A stretch of 64,000 bases of DNA from NCBI GenBank assembly GCA_035771165.1, contig JAWNZC010000406.1, positions 3,016,001 through 3,080,000 on the forward strand, written 5' to 3'. The position numbers and the translations under genes were made by a program. Origin of the DNA: Paragorgia papillata (Eukaryota > Cnidaria > Anthozoa > Scleralcyonacea > Coralliidae). Positions 1-11,989 of this stretch are shown in pieces (positions within the stretch are counted from its first letter, which is position 1; each line of letters opens with the position of its first letter). The notes beneath the pieces were generated by a model, which was given only the letters and a program-made list of their open reading frames with translations, had not been told where the DNA came from and did no database searches.

Positions 1-118
1 ATCTCGAGAAAGAGACAATATATTGAGAAACTGAGAACGCTGGTATTCATCATTTGGAAATTATGTTTTACTGAAATTAAAATTATATACACGATTTTCT
101 CGTCATAGTGCCACTTTA
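1..118. repeat. Inverted copy of 38602-38722
   Basis: Read in reverse complement, these bases match 38602-38722 with few changes, including the CTCGAGAT end. This homology is inverted, unlike the direct segmental duplication that starts at about 892. It is either a dispersed repeat or a breakpoint remnant of the duplication. No coding potential is seen. Confidence 0.75.
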
Positions 119-597
119 AGTTTGGTATAATCATAGTTAATAGAAAATAGACATGGTTTGGAAGCTCACGAAAGTCATTGTTTTATGTTTTTGTTCAGGT
201 TTATGGAAATTTTTGCACTTTCATGGTTACTGAACATATTGTGTTTTCTGTATAATGAAGCAATCACCAATAGCAACGTTTGGGTTCAATCACTTAACTG
301 TACTGTTTAAATATTAATAAACCTAAAACAAAGGATTTGGCACCTTCATGTACCTTTCAACGTGAATCGTAGCTTGATTGTTAACCGCTTTGAAGTTTTC
401 TGGGTTTCCAAACCATGTCTATTTTCTATTAACTATGGTATAATCTTCTCAGTGTAAGCAACGGATCTGCAGCTACTAGATAAATTGTCATTGTCATTGC
501 ATGTTACTGACGATAAATGTTTTTAAAATAATCCAAAAATCCTCATCTTGTGACTTGATATTCAAGTTAAAAACAAATAAGACAAAAGTCTAATATA
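119..597. other. AT-rich non-coding DNA with one inverted repeat
   Basis: No gene is visible. About 40 bases at 115-160 recur inverted at 405-450 (sharing TCTATTTTCTATTAACTATG), forming a loose foldback with a 250-base loop. The rest is plain AT-rich sequence. Confidence 0.5.
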
Positions 598-889
598 CAG
601 GGTGAATAAAAAAAAACTGATGCCTTTCATATTCAAATTAGCCGCATAGCGGCTGTAATTTGACAGAAGTTCCCTAAATATCTCATGGGTATACGAAGCA
701 TATCAAATAAGTGAACCCTAAATATCTCATGGGTATACGAAGCATATCAAATAAGGTTCACTTATTTGATATTCACTTATTTGATATGCTTCGTATACCC
801 ATGAGATATTTAGGGAACTTCTGTCAAATTACAGCCGCTATGCGGCTAATTTGAATATGAAAGGCATCAGTTTTTTTTGATTCACCCTG
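598..889. mobile_element. Palindromic MITE with CAGGGTGA ends and TA target duplication
   Basis: The two halves are inverted copies over more than 100 bp: it starts CAGGGTGAATAAAAAA and ends in the complementary TTTTTTGATTCACCCTG. TA dinucleotides flank both ends (596-597, 890-891), as expected of Tc1/mariner-type elements. A sub-block containing CTCATGGGTATACGAAGCAT is repeated in tandem in the left arm. There is no ORF, so it is non-autonomous. It sits at the left edge of segmental copy A; copy B has a TA microsatellite at this place instead. Confidence 0.8.
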
Positions 890-1167
890 TATATATATAT
901 GTAAGAGTTAATGGCCCCGAGGGCTGTGTTTGGATAAAAGCCGAGGTTCGAAGTCATTAACTGACTTATTACATGATTGACAAGGTTTTCTCACAAGGGT
1001 ATTTTTAAACATTGCTTTGTGCAGAAATCATTGTTTCGTTTACTGTCCTAATGAATTTTGGGAGTAGAGAAAAGAAGACGATATGCTAATAGGAATGGAC
1101 GTTTTATTGGATATGCATGTTTTGATATTTTTTATTTGCCCTTTGCGAGCTTCCGTTAAGGGGAAAA

Positions 1168-2697
1168 ATGGACAGCGACGACGATGACTTGAGCGGGTTA
1201 ACGCAGAACACATTTTTGCTGGAAAGTTTCTTGCCCGATTTCGATCTGTTTTGGGACATATTGCAAACTGAGACTGCTGATCTCTTTGACAAAGAATGTT
1301 CCAGTACGACAGCTACAGGGCTTGGCGAAGAATCGGGAAAAAAAGGCCGATCTGTACAAGGAATATATCGCTAGTTACTGATGAAGAATTGGAGACGAGG
1401 AAAGAGAGCAGAATCCCAGAGAACACTAAACAAAATACAACATGGGCAGTTCATGAGTGGAAGGACTGGACGGAAGAGAGAAATGTTAAAGCGAAAGCAT
1501 TAGGACCTAATTAAAAATTAGTGAACTCGGATATTGTCAACATAACTAAGGCAGAACTTAACTATTGGTTGAAAAAGTTTGTTGTTGAAATTCGAAAGAA
1601 AGGAGACAAACGGAGAGTATACTATCCGCCAGCTACCTTATATCAATTATCTTGTAATAAATATATTCTTACATTCTATATACGAAGACTCGTGCTTCAA
1701 ACATTTTCAGGATTCGATAGATGCAGAAATGAAACGGCTAACCAGTTGGGTGTTGGTGCAAACGTCAAGCAAGCGCACCTTTAACAGAGGATCAAGAAGA
1801 GAAACTCTGGAAATTAAATCTACTTGGAGACATGCACTCACCAAGCGTGTTGCTGAACACGATGGTATTTGTAACAGGAAAGAATTTTGCACTTAGAAGT
1901 GGTAAAGAACATCGTAGCCTAAAATTCAGTCAATTAATAGTGGAGCCAGCATGTTTCAACGAGCCGGAGAAACTTGTGTACATCTCCTTTGGAGAGAATA
2001 ACAATTTAGGAGGGCTGAAACATCGCGCCGTAAAACGAAAACGTATCGAGCATTACGCGAATGGAGATTGTCCTGCACGATGCATGGTTCGTCTGTACAA
2101 GACGCGTATGTGCATGGAGAAGTGCTGCCCAAAAGCCATAGCAAATGATGTTTTTACTTGAGTCCCGGAGGAAATTTACGGATTCAGATGAAGGTATTTA
2201 ATGGTTATTTAATTTGTCAAAATTTTGAATAATTCATTGGACTGCCATTTCAATGACTTTTACTATTATATTTTTTTAGTTTGGTTCACCTCAAATCCAA
2301 TATGGGCTATAATACGTTGGGCTGGACAGCAAAGAAGCTTGGCCAAGATGCTGGAATAGAAGGCAATTGCACAAATCACAGCCTGAGAGCAACAACAGCA
2401 ACTTGTGGTCTGGCTAAATGAATTCCAGATAAGTTTATTATGGAGAGAATATGGCACAGAGACATTAGGTCTTTGCAGAAATATCAGAGACCCAGTATTG
2501 AAAGCAAAGTACAAATGTCGAAAGCGTTTGATCAGTTTGACGATAAGGTGTCTTTGAAAAGCGTAACCTGGTCAAACAAGGAAGGCCGACAGGAGCTCCG
2601 GGACGCCAAGAAGGATGGTAGTGGGGTTAAATTAAAGATGGCAACGAGGTTAAATATGATGATAATAGTGGAAGGGAAAGTGTTAAAAAGAGCGTAA
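1168..2697 (+). pseudogene. Crypton/DUF3504-type tyrosine recombinase pseudogene, copy A
   Basis: Broken reading frames together resemble the KIAA1958/ZMYM-like tyrosine recombinases derived from Cryptons. The N-terminal part starts with an acidic MDSDDDDLSGL run, and a middle part contains NTTWAVHEWKDW. The last exon (after a pyrimidine-rich acceptor near 2278) carries the catalytic core: HSLRATTAT supplies the HxxR pair, WHRD the second histidine, and LQKYQRP the tyrosine nucleophile. An in-frame TGA lies just after the HxxR block (about 2419), and frameshifts occur near 1340 and 1620-1700, so this copy is dead. A sister copy at 39522-41072 keeps that codon open. No terminal repeats were recognised, as is normal for Cryptons. 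Confidence 0.7.
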
Positions 2698-2945
2698 GTT
2701 TCAACAATTGTTCATTTTTTGTTACGAAAGACTTTAAGGCATAGTTGCATGGTTATTTTTGCAGTGAAATTGGGTATAATTTGCTGTTTTGAGTTTGTGT
2801 TATGCTAAAGCGTGAGAAAACCTGTAAATTAAGATTACTATACTAGAAAAGCTCGAGTAATGAGTAATGAGTAACAATTTATTTAACGTCGCAAGCACAG
2901 TATGTGCATGGTCGTCCAATCTTCCGAGGCAGCGGCTCATTTTAA
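2698..2945. other. 3' flank of the recombinase relic and LINE target site
   Basis: This is non-coding sequence shared with copy B (41073-41300). Homology to copy B is interrupted at about 2945 by the LINE insertion and resumes near 6450 (GACATAAGCTAAGAC). Confidence 0.6.
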
Positions 2946-3188
2946 ATCAATCAATCAATCAATCAATTTATTCAAGGTACCCAAGAGGTCCTTGCAGGAG
3001 AATCTAGAGGTTAACCCTATGTAAAGATCCCCTAAATTAATAAAATTACAATCCTTAATACTAAAATACATCGAATTCTTAAATATTAAAATTTAAGTTA
3101 TTTAAATTAGATACTATTCTACTTAGATGTTAAAAATATTTAAAAAAATAAATAAATAAAAGATAATAAAAAACACTAAAACTAATAA

Positions 3189-6100
3189 CTAATACATGTT
3201 CATATGTGATTTAAGTTGGTTTTTAAACTGTTTAAAATGATTTACTTCTACAACACTACTAGGCAAACTATTCCAAAGATTAATTATCCTAACAAAAAAG
3301 GAATGTTTGTAACAATTCAATCTAGGTAATTTAGTGTACAATGTATAATTATGGTTAGACCTTGTCTTAGTTATGTGTCTATATTCTAATACATCGTCGA
3401 AAACAATTCCATTAAGACCAAACACAGTCTTATAGCATTCAACCAAGGAGAAATACTCTCTTCTTTTTTCCAGTGTATCCCATTTTAGTAAATTACAGCG
3501 CTCTTCGTACGGCATTTCTCCTCGTTTCTGTTTCAGTACTATTCTTGATGCTCTTCTTTGGATACTCTCTAAGGCTTGTACGTCTTTGACCAGGTAAGGT
3601 GACCATAATGGAGCTGCGTATTCTAATGTTGGTCTTACCAACGCTTTATATAACATGGTGAAAATTTTTTTGTTTGATGAGCCAACAGTTCTTTTAACCA
3701 AGCCCAATAAGCGATTGGCTTTATTAACAGCGGTGTTAACTTGTTTACTCCATACCAAATTTCTTGTCATAATTATACCGAGATCTTTGAATTGATTGAC
3801 CACTTTGAGTGTTTTTCCGAAAAAATGGTACACAGGTTCCGAGGAGTCTCGTTGGTGTGTAATCCGCATCACTTCACACTTATCGGGGTTGAAACGTAGT
3901 TGCCAGGTATTGGCCCAGTTACTCATGCGATCCAAGTCAGATTGAAGTGATAATTTATCGTTTTCAGCATCATTTATTTCTCGGTATACTTTGGTATCAT
4001 CCGCAAAAAGCTTTATAGAACTTTGTACTTCGTTTGGCAAGTCGTTGATGTACATTAAAAAGAGGATTGGTCCAAGGATTGTTCCCTGAGGTACTCCAGA
4101 TTTTACTTGCGACCAATTGGAATGTGATCCTCGGACTACAACTCTTTGCAGCCGATTGGTGAGAAAACTTCGAAGCCATTGTAATAAAGCTCCACTAACA
4201 CCAAACTGTTTTAATTTGTAAAGTAGACGTTCGTGTGGAACACTGTCAAATGCTTTACAGAAGTCTAGAAATACAACGTCAGTTGGTTTAGCATTGTTTC
4301 TTGACTTTACCCAATCGTTGTAACACAATAGTAATTGCGATACAGTAGATCTGCCTTTTAAATATGCAAATTGATTTTGGTTAAAGATTTGCCGACTTAC
4401 CCAAAAGTCAACCATTCTTTCTCGGACAATCTTTTCTCCTACCTTGGATATAATTGATGTAAGAGAAATTTGTCTGTAATTTTCTCGTTTAAATTTCGAG
4501 TTTTTCTTGTGGATGGGAGCTATATTTGCCTTTTTCCAATCTAATGGTAATATACCTGAGGAGAAGGACTTGTTGTATAAGTTGGCCAATGACAATGACA
4601 AATAAGAAGCGCATTCCTTTAGAATGACTGGAGGAATGTTATCAGGCCCTGGGGACTTGTTAATGTCTAAGTTTTTTAAATGCCTTTCAACTTCTTCTGG
4701 CGTACATACTATATCGTTTAACTCGTCATCCACCACGCGGTTTATTGTTGGAAAGTTTTCAAAATCTTCTTCCGTGAACACTGATGAAAAATACGTGTTC
4801 AGATTTTCAGCAATGTCTAAATCATTTGTAATCTCCCCGTTTCCTACTTTTAAATAGACTAGATTGTTAGTTCCTTTGCGTTTTGAATTGACGTATCTCC
4901 AGAATGGTTTAGCATTGTTTAGTTTCATTTTTTCTGTTAAGTCGGTAATATACTCCCAACGGGCCGAGTTGCACTTCTTTTTAACCATGTTATTCAATTT
5001 TTTATAATATTTCCAATCACGATTTTTATCGGATCTATTCGCCTTTCTATACGCGGCATTTTTTTCCCGACATAATGAAATTAATTCTTTTGTGATCCAT
5101 GGCGTGTCCTGCTTTTTCTTTACCTTGACCTTTGGTATGCAGTCATCCATTGCAGCTAATAATAGATCTCTCCACTCCGACCAGTTGTTGTTAATGTCGT
5201 CGTCTGTCATTACACAATGCCAAGGTGCATACTGAAGAAGCTGTTTTAATTTACACCAATCTGCCTTCTTGAAAGAATAACGTTGCTTTTGGGATTTTCT
5301 CTCTTCGTACGGATTGCAATTTATTTTAAAAGTAATTAAGTTATGATCTGAAAAAGGTTCTCGTACTGATAGGTCTTCTACGTAATCAGATGACGTTGTT
5401 AATATTAGATCTAGAATATTTTGGCCCCTTGTTGGTTGACTCACGACCTGAGTAAGAAAATTATCATGAACAATGTCGATTAATAGGCTGTTTAGCGGAG
5501 AATCGTGTTCTGATCTAATTGTGTTCCAGTCAATCCCGCTTATATTGAAATCTCCAATCAATATTAGTTCTGTTGCCTGCATTTCATTAAGAACTTTCTA
5601 TAAATCTTCTAGGGGTTGTAAATCTCTATTTGGTGGTCGGTAAAAAACACCAATGGTGATCTTCATATTATGATTCAACACAATGTCCACAAACAGTAAC
5701 TCCATTTCGCTAACAATATCGTCTCTGTGATGAAATTTGAATAAATCTCTAACAGCAATTAAGACGCCTCCACCATTGCGGCCGCGATGTTGACGGTCGC
5801 GTCTAAATACTGTGAAATTTAATGGAAAAATTTCTGAATCAACTATACTGTCATCGAGATGAGTTTCAGTTAGAACAACAATATCAAGTTGCCCACTAGC
5901 AATTTCCACACGCAGTTGGTCAATCTTGTTTACTATACTTCGAGCGTTTGCATACATGACAGATAGTTTCCGAGCTCCATGACACATCCGACCAGGTCGA
6001 TTACCTTCTGTAGTTCTTGTTCGAATTGGGCCTGGATTAACGGCCACATCTCCCGCAATAATAAGAAGAGCAATACATAGAATAGAATTCGAGTTTTTCT

Positions 6101-6350
6101 CGAACTTAAGACTGCAGATATTCATAACTTTGAGTCCAAAATGGCTCCTCAAGGTACGATCTCGACAATAGCACCAGTACAATCCATTTCTATCTGGGTT
6201 GATGTTTGATAAGGAGCTCTTGACTTTATAGTATAGGACTCTTTTATCACTAAAAAATCTTTCTCTCACATTATTTATAGGATTATTTTGTATTAAATAG
6301 ACCAAATTCATCCAGAGACACAGAACAAGCAAAACACGACTTGACCCCAT
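3189..6350 (-). pseudogene. LINE endonuclease-reverse transcriptase ORF with one in-frame TAG
   Basis: One frame of about 1,053 codons runs from the ATG at 6350 to 3189, broken only by TAG at 5598-5600. The N-terminal third holds a hydrophobic stretch ending in a 2A-like motif, then an AP-type endonuclease with YANARS, TETHL, FYRPP, GDFN and SDHNL blocks. The reverse transcriptase follows, with a PGPDNIPP finger region, FLDFCKAFDSV, SGVPQGTILGP and the catalytic FADD; the C-terminal part has RRASRI and LWNSLP blocks as in CR1/L2 elements. The product would nick target DNA and prime reverse transcription of its own RNA. With a single nonsense codon it is a young, recently inactivated copy, or it is read through. 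Confidence 0.85.
6027..6053 (-). other. 2A-like motif (GDVAVNPGP) in the LINE ORF
   Basis: Codons 100-108 of the LINE ORF read GDVAVNPGP, directly after the hydrophobic run ILCIALLIIA. The 2A consensus is DxExNPGP, which makes the ribosome skip the last Gly-Pro bond. Here the Glu is Ala while Asp, Asn and Pro-Gly-Pro are kept. 2A-like sequences are known near the N terminus of CR1/L2 LINEs of sea urchin and other invertebrates, some doubling as signal sequences. Activity of this variant is uncertain. Confidence 0.65.
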
Positions 6351-6445
6351 CTTGGTCCCACTCTCGTCTAACCTAATTCAGCCTCCAATCCTAGATGAGT
6401 TTTAATTCTAAAAAATTGTGAAAGATTTCTGACATCACAACATTG

Positions 6446-6680
6446 TGATGACATAAGCTAAGACATAACGTGTTGATTTTACAGAGGGAGTAAAACCGCA
6501 GAGCCCTGCGAGAAACCCTCGAAGCACAGGAGAGACCAACTAAACTAAACTCACATGAAATTCAAGTTCGAGAATGGGGTTATTCCCAGACGCCGTAACT
6601 ATTGCATGGTGAGAGGCAGCGCCCTAACAGCACACGTCACCCGTGCTCCGCAAGCACGAGAAGGAATAATTTGTGATTCA
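6446..6680. repeat. Repeat related to the 5S-like element (copy A, partly deleted)
   Basis: This is the counterpart of 41310-41565 in copy B, sharing AACCGCAGAGC, CCTCGAAGCACAGGAGAGACC and the CAGCGCCCTAACAGCACACG end. It lacks the GGTCACCCATCCAAGTACT block that gives copy B its 5S rRNA resemblance. A relative sits at 20550-20620. No coding sequence is seen. Confidence 0.6.
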
Positions 6681-6683
6681 GCT

Positions 6684-6790
6684 GGGAAGAGTGGGGCTGA
6701 TGAATTGAATTGAAAGGCCATTACGTGTTCACGGGCTGTAGATACAGTAATGAGCCTTTCAAATCAATTCATCAGCCCCGCTCTTTCCTG
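6684..6790. repeat. Short palindromic repeat, copy A
   Basis: GGGCTGATGAATTGAATTGA in the left arm pairs with TCAAATCAATTCATCAGCCC on the right, with a 35-base loop. The same hairpin is at 41565-41690 in copy B, so it predates the duplication. It is probably a MITE remnant. Confidence 0.7.
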
Positions 6791-6899
6791 TTGAATATCA
6801 AATCCCTCCCTGGACTTTTAGATAGTTGCCTTTCCAACACGTGTTTATGTTAAATAAAGAGCTATGAATAACAAAGAAAACCGCGTCAATCATGTAATA

Positions 6900-6933
<34 letters not shown>

Positions 6934-8434
6934 GTCATTGATAATGACTTTGGAATGGAGTCGAAATATTACCTTTCATTTTGTCTTATCTTGTTTTTAA
7001 CTTGACGATTTTCGGATTATGTTTTATTCTTTATTTACCTGTGTGAGTTTGACATAATTAGTTTTATTATATAGATGCGAGTGTTTTACTAGAGAATATA
7101 CAGTGTCGTATTTTCCATATCCTCACTAGTGAAGATATCGATGACGTCATTAAGAATTTTACCTCTTTTTGCATGGAATCTATATAATAAAAAGAAAATA
7201 CGCTCATTCGTAAAATATTGTTTTCACCACTCGAAAATAAAATCCATATCTTCGTACCACCGTGTAGTATCCTCTATGTATTACATTTTGTTTATCTTAG
7301 AAAGATTGCAATATATTTTTTCGTTCCACAGTTAGCGGGTTATTATTAGGGCATCGGTTTATAGAAAAACAAGATATTCCACTAACCAGGGTAGCTAACT
7401 AGATTCACACAAGTGAATAAAATTCACAATTGCACTCATACTATTAAGCACAAAATATAATTAGTTAAATAAAGAAAAGAAAACGAAAAGCTTTGCGTGT
7501 CCCTTAGTTCACAGCTGTATTTTTTATATAAGCAATGGAACTGTATAAGTCCGTTGTTATTTGTAAATTTAGCCAACTAGTTAAAAGTTGGCATAATATA
7601 AAGATAATGTGCGCCTTCAAGAGTTTTTTTTTATTCATTTTCGCGGTAAGATTTTTATGAATCAAATTCAAACAAAATTTAATATGTTCGTCTTTTATTT
7701 GCGGCCAATCTTTTTGCAAACGTACGTCAAAAATCGAATTAATGGCTGTTTGAAATATCTTAGTGACAGACAAACAGACAAAAACTAACAGAATAACACA
7801 CTAACAGACTAAGAGCCAACAAACAACAGACAAATTTCGATTCTTTATTTTTGTGATGTTATTTTTATTTTTTAATGCTGTTTTCTTGTTTTAATGTATT
7901 TTTGTTATCTTGTTGTTTAATAGGTGTGTCGTGGTGAAGTCTTATGTATACGACAAGGACTTTATTTTACTATACTTTTTCTACTATTTTGGTCCATGAG
8001 CTTTTTGTGCAATCCCATGGTCTAAGTTTCATTGGAATAAATTTCTGTCACGATGCAAGTAATAAAGGTATAGTACCTTGAATTTAACAAAATATTAATT
8101 TTGATAACATAATTAGTCTTAAAAATGTTCTATTGCAACACTAAATCAATCAGTTTTAACTTTCTTAGAATATTAAATTTTTGTGCGCATGTGCAAGAGT
8201 TTCTGAGCAGTGTATACGGTTTTTCAGGCTCATTAATGTATACAATTTAAATTTATTCAGTAATTGGACGCTATCTAGTTTTTAACGCATTAATTTACAC
8301 GCATTGTTGTTGTTGTTGTTGTTGTTATTGTTGGACAACGTTTTCTCTTATTTTTTATTCTGTTTAAATCTTCTGCGGGGATTTTATATTATCGTAACCG
8401 TTCATATTTGACCTTTTTTGAACAAAATTACAAT
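6791..8434. other. AT-rich upstream region of the GON gene, copy A
   Basis: No credible exon was found. It includes a TA microsatellite at about 6899-6933 and a GTT trinucleotide run at about 8305-8330, and is collinear with 42130-43731 in copy B. Bases 7437-7560 have a third, partial relative at 38450-38560. The promoter of the GON gene would lie at the right end of this stretch; no convincing TATA box was identified. Confidence 0.5.
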
Positions 8435-9344
8435 ATGTCTTGTCGTTCGGAAATTTTATTATCTTGCTGTTTTTGCTGTTGAAGTATGTAACTACTTACC
8501 GGAAATGACTCTTCCAAATGAGGTTTTGGAAAAAAATGTTATTAGAATAGAATTAAATGTTACTTCTAATAAAAATTAAGTGCGAAATAGATGCGTAGTG
8601 TTGTAAACACCTCTTTCCAAAAACTCATTTTTTTCTCGATGTTACTTCCTGTATGTAGTTACAAACTTTGACAGGGAAAAAGCCCTCGAAAAGGAAATTG
8701 TGGAACGTCAAGATATATTGCAATTTTGCTTAGTAACACCTATTGCGAATATGAAAATCCCCACAGGTGAGATGCACTTTAATTAAGTTTACTGACATTG
8801 AGAATTTTTAGAAAACCTACCTAACTTATTATATAAAAAAGTGGAAAATATCAAAAGTTTGATCGTAAAACTACTATATTCAAATATTACATTATTAAAC
8901 ACTCTCTCGTAAATCCACAGTGATACATTCTTCTTGTTTCTGGTTCTAGGTTATCGCCTAAACACCACAGTAAGCAGGAATCTTTATGCTCTATCAGGAA
9001 TAGATTGTGTTCTTTTGTGTATTCAAAATGATCAGTGTTGCCGATCAGTGAATTACAGAAAGAGTCCTTTGTATGACGGGAAAGAATACTGTGAGCTACT
9101 TTATACTGTAGCATCCGAACAGGGGCGGATCTAGGGGTCGTCAAACCAGTCACGCGACTAACGTAAAAATTGCGGAGTTAAATAGTTAATTAATTAAAAT
9201 TCGAATGATAGTCCAGTTATGATGAGTTATATATTTTCAAATTTCAAGCAGCGGCACCATTGTAGTCCAGTTATCAAGTTTCATGCTGCGGCTGAGTTTC
9301 TGTAAAGTAATATTATCAAGTCAACGAACAGCGGACTTACGCGT

Positions 9345-9600
9345 GAGTTTTGACCGATCTGAGTCAGATTCTAGCCATCTGATTGGTCAATATGCTCATC
9401 TCCATGGAGATCAGCAATTTTGACCGATCTGTGGGGAGTTCTGACCGATTTAGGAATCAGGGGCTCGTATACAAGCTATCTGATTGGCTAATTAAAAAAA
9501 TATTCGTATTCTTATTGGTCACATTTTTTGACCGATCTTGACCGATTCGCAGCGTGGGATATGATCTTGCTGTATACACTCAAGGGCTGACGAATCCATT
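9345..9600 (+). promoter_or_regulatory. Promoter-like block with repeated GACCGAT and CCAAT boxes
   Basis: GACCGAT occurs at about 9352, 9422, 9443, 9530 and 9540, and reversed CCAAT boxes (ATTGG) at about 9382, 9483 and 9514. All lie within 280 bases upstream of the 80-codon ORF that starts at 9625, inside the hAT-like element. This density suggests a captured promoter; its function is inferred only. Confidence 0.4.
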
Positions 9601-9624
9601 AGAGTAAAAAGAATTTAAACAGCA

Positions 9625-9867
9625 ATGTCTTGTAGTATTTACGATACTGTTCAGTCTGCGTTTGCGGGGAACGATCAAAAATGTTTACAAGAAATTTATG
9701 CTGATCTCATGAAGCGAATCGACGCTTCGCCGAAGAGTTCTGTTGAAGAGCTTTTGAGTGCGATAAACAGCACGAACTTCTGCCTCAGTAGAAATTTTGG
9801 TACCGAGAGTTTAATCCCGAAGTGTGTTCGAGATCAAAAGGACAAGTCCTGTACTGCTATAAGGTAA
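9625..9867 (+). CDS. 80-codon ORF inside the hAT-like element, possible captured first exon
   Basis: The ORF starts MSCSIYDTVQSAF and ends KSCTAIR before TAA. It is not recognised. A good splice donor (AAG|GTAAAT) lies at its very end, at about 9863, so it may be the first coding exon of a captured host gene rather than a complete protein. It is hydrophilic, with several cysteines and no membrane segment. The promoter-like block just upstream fits gene-fragment capture by a non-autonomous element. It could equally be chance. Confidence 0.35.
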   Translation: MSCSIYDTVQSAFAGNDQKCLQEIYADLMKRIDASPKSSVEELLSAINSTNFCLSRNFGTESLIPKCVRDQKDKSCTAIR

Positions 9868-11989
9868 ATTAAACATATTTTGTCTTGTTTTAGAATGTCT
9901 ATTAACAGAACAAGCTGTGCGCCGATTTTAATATTTAGGCTTGTATATGATAATCTCGATGGAATTTACCCAAATTAGCATATTTTTGCGGTCAAAAGGT
10001 TATTAATATCTAAATCATATAAATGCATTATAAAAGCAGCATTATATCAATTAATATCAGCTAAAGATTTCGACTTAGGTATCGATTATTCTATATATTT
10101 ATTCACCGAAGTAACCGAACAAAATAAGTGGCATTGTATATTTGTATTTAGTCTATTTTGTTAGGCTATCAATAGACCGACAGCATGGTCTGGTGTAATA
10201 CGATCATAACCTGCCAAGCTGCCAAAATTGCCTTTGGCTTTGCAGGAGAAAATGCTTCAACTGATGGGCATATTGACTAGTGTCATAAATATATATTATC
10301 TATTATTCTATATATTTATTCACCGAACTAAATATGTGGCATTGTATTTTATAGTCTATTTTGTTGCTAATGTTAGGCTATCAATTGAGCGGACAGCATG
10401 GTGTGGTGTAATACGATCATGTGAAATAAACTGTAAACTCCTGCTTTAAGCCAGTTAATTTTTAATTTAATACTGAATACCTGGTCTGTTCTTATAGATC
10501 AAAATCACGAGTTTGTCATATATTATGGTATTAGCTATGTGTTCCTAGACATGCTGATGAGCCCTGATATGGGGCGAAACAGCCGCTTTTTTTTTGGGGG
10601 GGGGGGGGGGGGGGGGGGGGCGTTATTATGATGAATCATACAACCCCCCAAATAAATTTCCCCCCCTGAGTGTTGACAACTAAAATTTTGACTAAGGTAT
10701 GAAAATCCCTGGATCCGCCCCTGCTCCGAACACCCTGGGTATTTAATGAAAGACAAAAACTACGATTACTACGTTTTGCTTCAACCAAACAGAGTAAGTA
10801 TAAAATAACAGTTGACTTTAATATACATTCTTCCTGTAGTTAGTAGATCATTTATAACAAACCACAGGTTGTAATTCAATTTACCAACATTTAATTTTGG
10901 TATAATGTTTTGAAAGTCTCTGCTATTTATTTGACCCTATCACGCCCATTGTTGTTGGAAAACGCCGTTCTCTTTTTTACTCTGTGTAACACCAAACAAT
11001 TTCACTCGTCAAGGGAGACGCCTTGGTAAACAATGCAAGGAGGGGTTGAATTGTGTATGTCATGACAATCTAGTATGTTCTATTTAAAATTTTAGCAGAA
11101 AAATATACGAGCGTGCACAGTTTGTTGATATCAACTTCAAAAGTGTTATCGGCGTGTGTCGTCAACACTTCGGGCTACATTACGCCGTCGGAAGACCTAA
11201 CAAGATGGCGCCGTTCAATTGGGGACACTTCATGTGTAATACAAAAGTATTGTGGACCCGCAGTGCAGTTATATATAGGCCAGTGGTGCTACCCGACTGT
11301 TCCTTTCAACTACTGAAATTTAATGTTAATACACTGAGCGTCATTTTGGCACTTAGAGTATTTAGTGTTTTCCCCATTAACAAGTAAAATCGTTTGGCGT
11401 TAGCTAGAGTAAATACAAGAGTAAGTGCTCATGATTGGTACTGAAAGAGTTAAACAATTATTATTTTTACAAAAATAAATTTACCCCATTACCTGCATTG
11501 ACTAATAATAGCGATGGTGGTTTACTTGCTATTTAGACAGCTTTTGATTGTCGCTGTTCTGCGTGTACAAATGATGGAACATGTGATGAAAATTCGAAGA
11601 AATGTTCTTGTCAGTCTGGCTTTACTGGGAAACAATGCGAGGAAGGTAATGAGAAAAAACCCTTAAATTTCTGAAGTATCGAAAACAATCTCGTCCTATT
11701 GTTTTTCAGTTAATTTAAAGATAGTAATTTTTTTAGTATTACCGTGCAAGAAACGTGAACATTTTTTTATTATAAGAATTTTTGAATACTGTATGTGTGA
11801 TAGTGAGACTCACTGCATGTATTTGCATTTTCTTTCTAAAATACATTCATGGTTTTCTACACAATTCAGGTTGAAATAGATTTAAACAGAGATATAAAAG
11901 TAGCGTGCTGCGTAGGCAGTGTTGAAACAACAATCGAAGTATGGTAAGGCTTGATATATACTACCGAAACAGAGAACATAGGAGTCTAA

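Larger units (their letters stand above)
2946..6445 (-). mobile_element. CR1/L2-like LINE, nearly complete ORF, inserted only in copy A
   Basis: A non-LTR retrotransposon reads on the minus strand. Its 3' end is a short untranslated region ending in a TTGAATAAA block and a (TTGA)n tail at about 2946-2966, typical of CR1/L2 relatives. Segmental copy B has no insertion at the equivalent place (about 41270-41310), which defines the boundaries to within a few tens of bases. The 5' end is probably truncated, because no ORF1 is seen. The coding region is described separately. Confidence 0.85.
9120..10723. mobile_element. hAT-like element inserted in the PAN exon of copy A
   Basis: It begins CAGGGGCGGATC and ends with the inverted GATCCGCCCCTG. 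The left flank is CATCCGAA (9112-9119) and the right flank CTCCGAA (10724-10730), an 8-bp duplication that has lost one base. Copy B reads uninterrupted GCATCCGAACACCCTGGG at 44411-44428, giving an exact empty site. CAGGG-type ends and an 8-bp duplication are hAT hallmarks. No transposase was found, but it carries a promoter-like block and an 80-codon ORF. A long G run lies at about 10597-10620. Confidence 0.85.

Noticed and set aside
598..889. CRISPR-like repeat array
   Set aside because: The repeated blocks belong to one inverted-repeat MITE; there are no regularly spaced unique spacers, and the DNA is eukaryotic.
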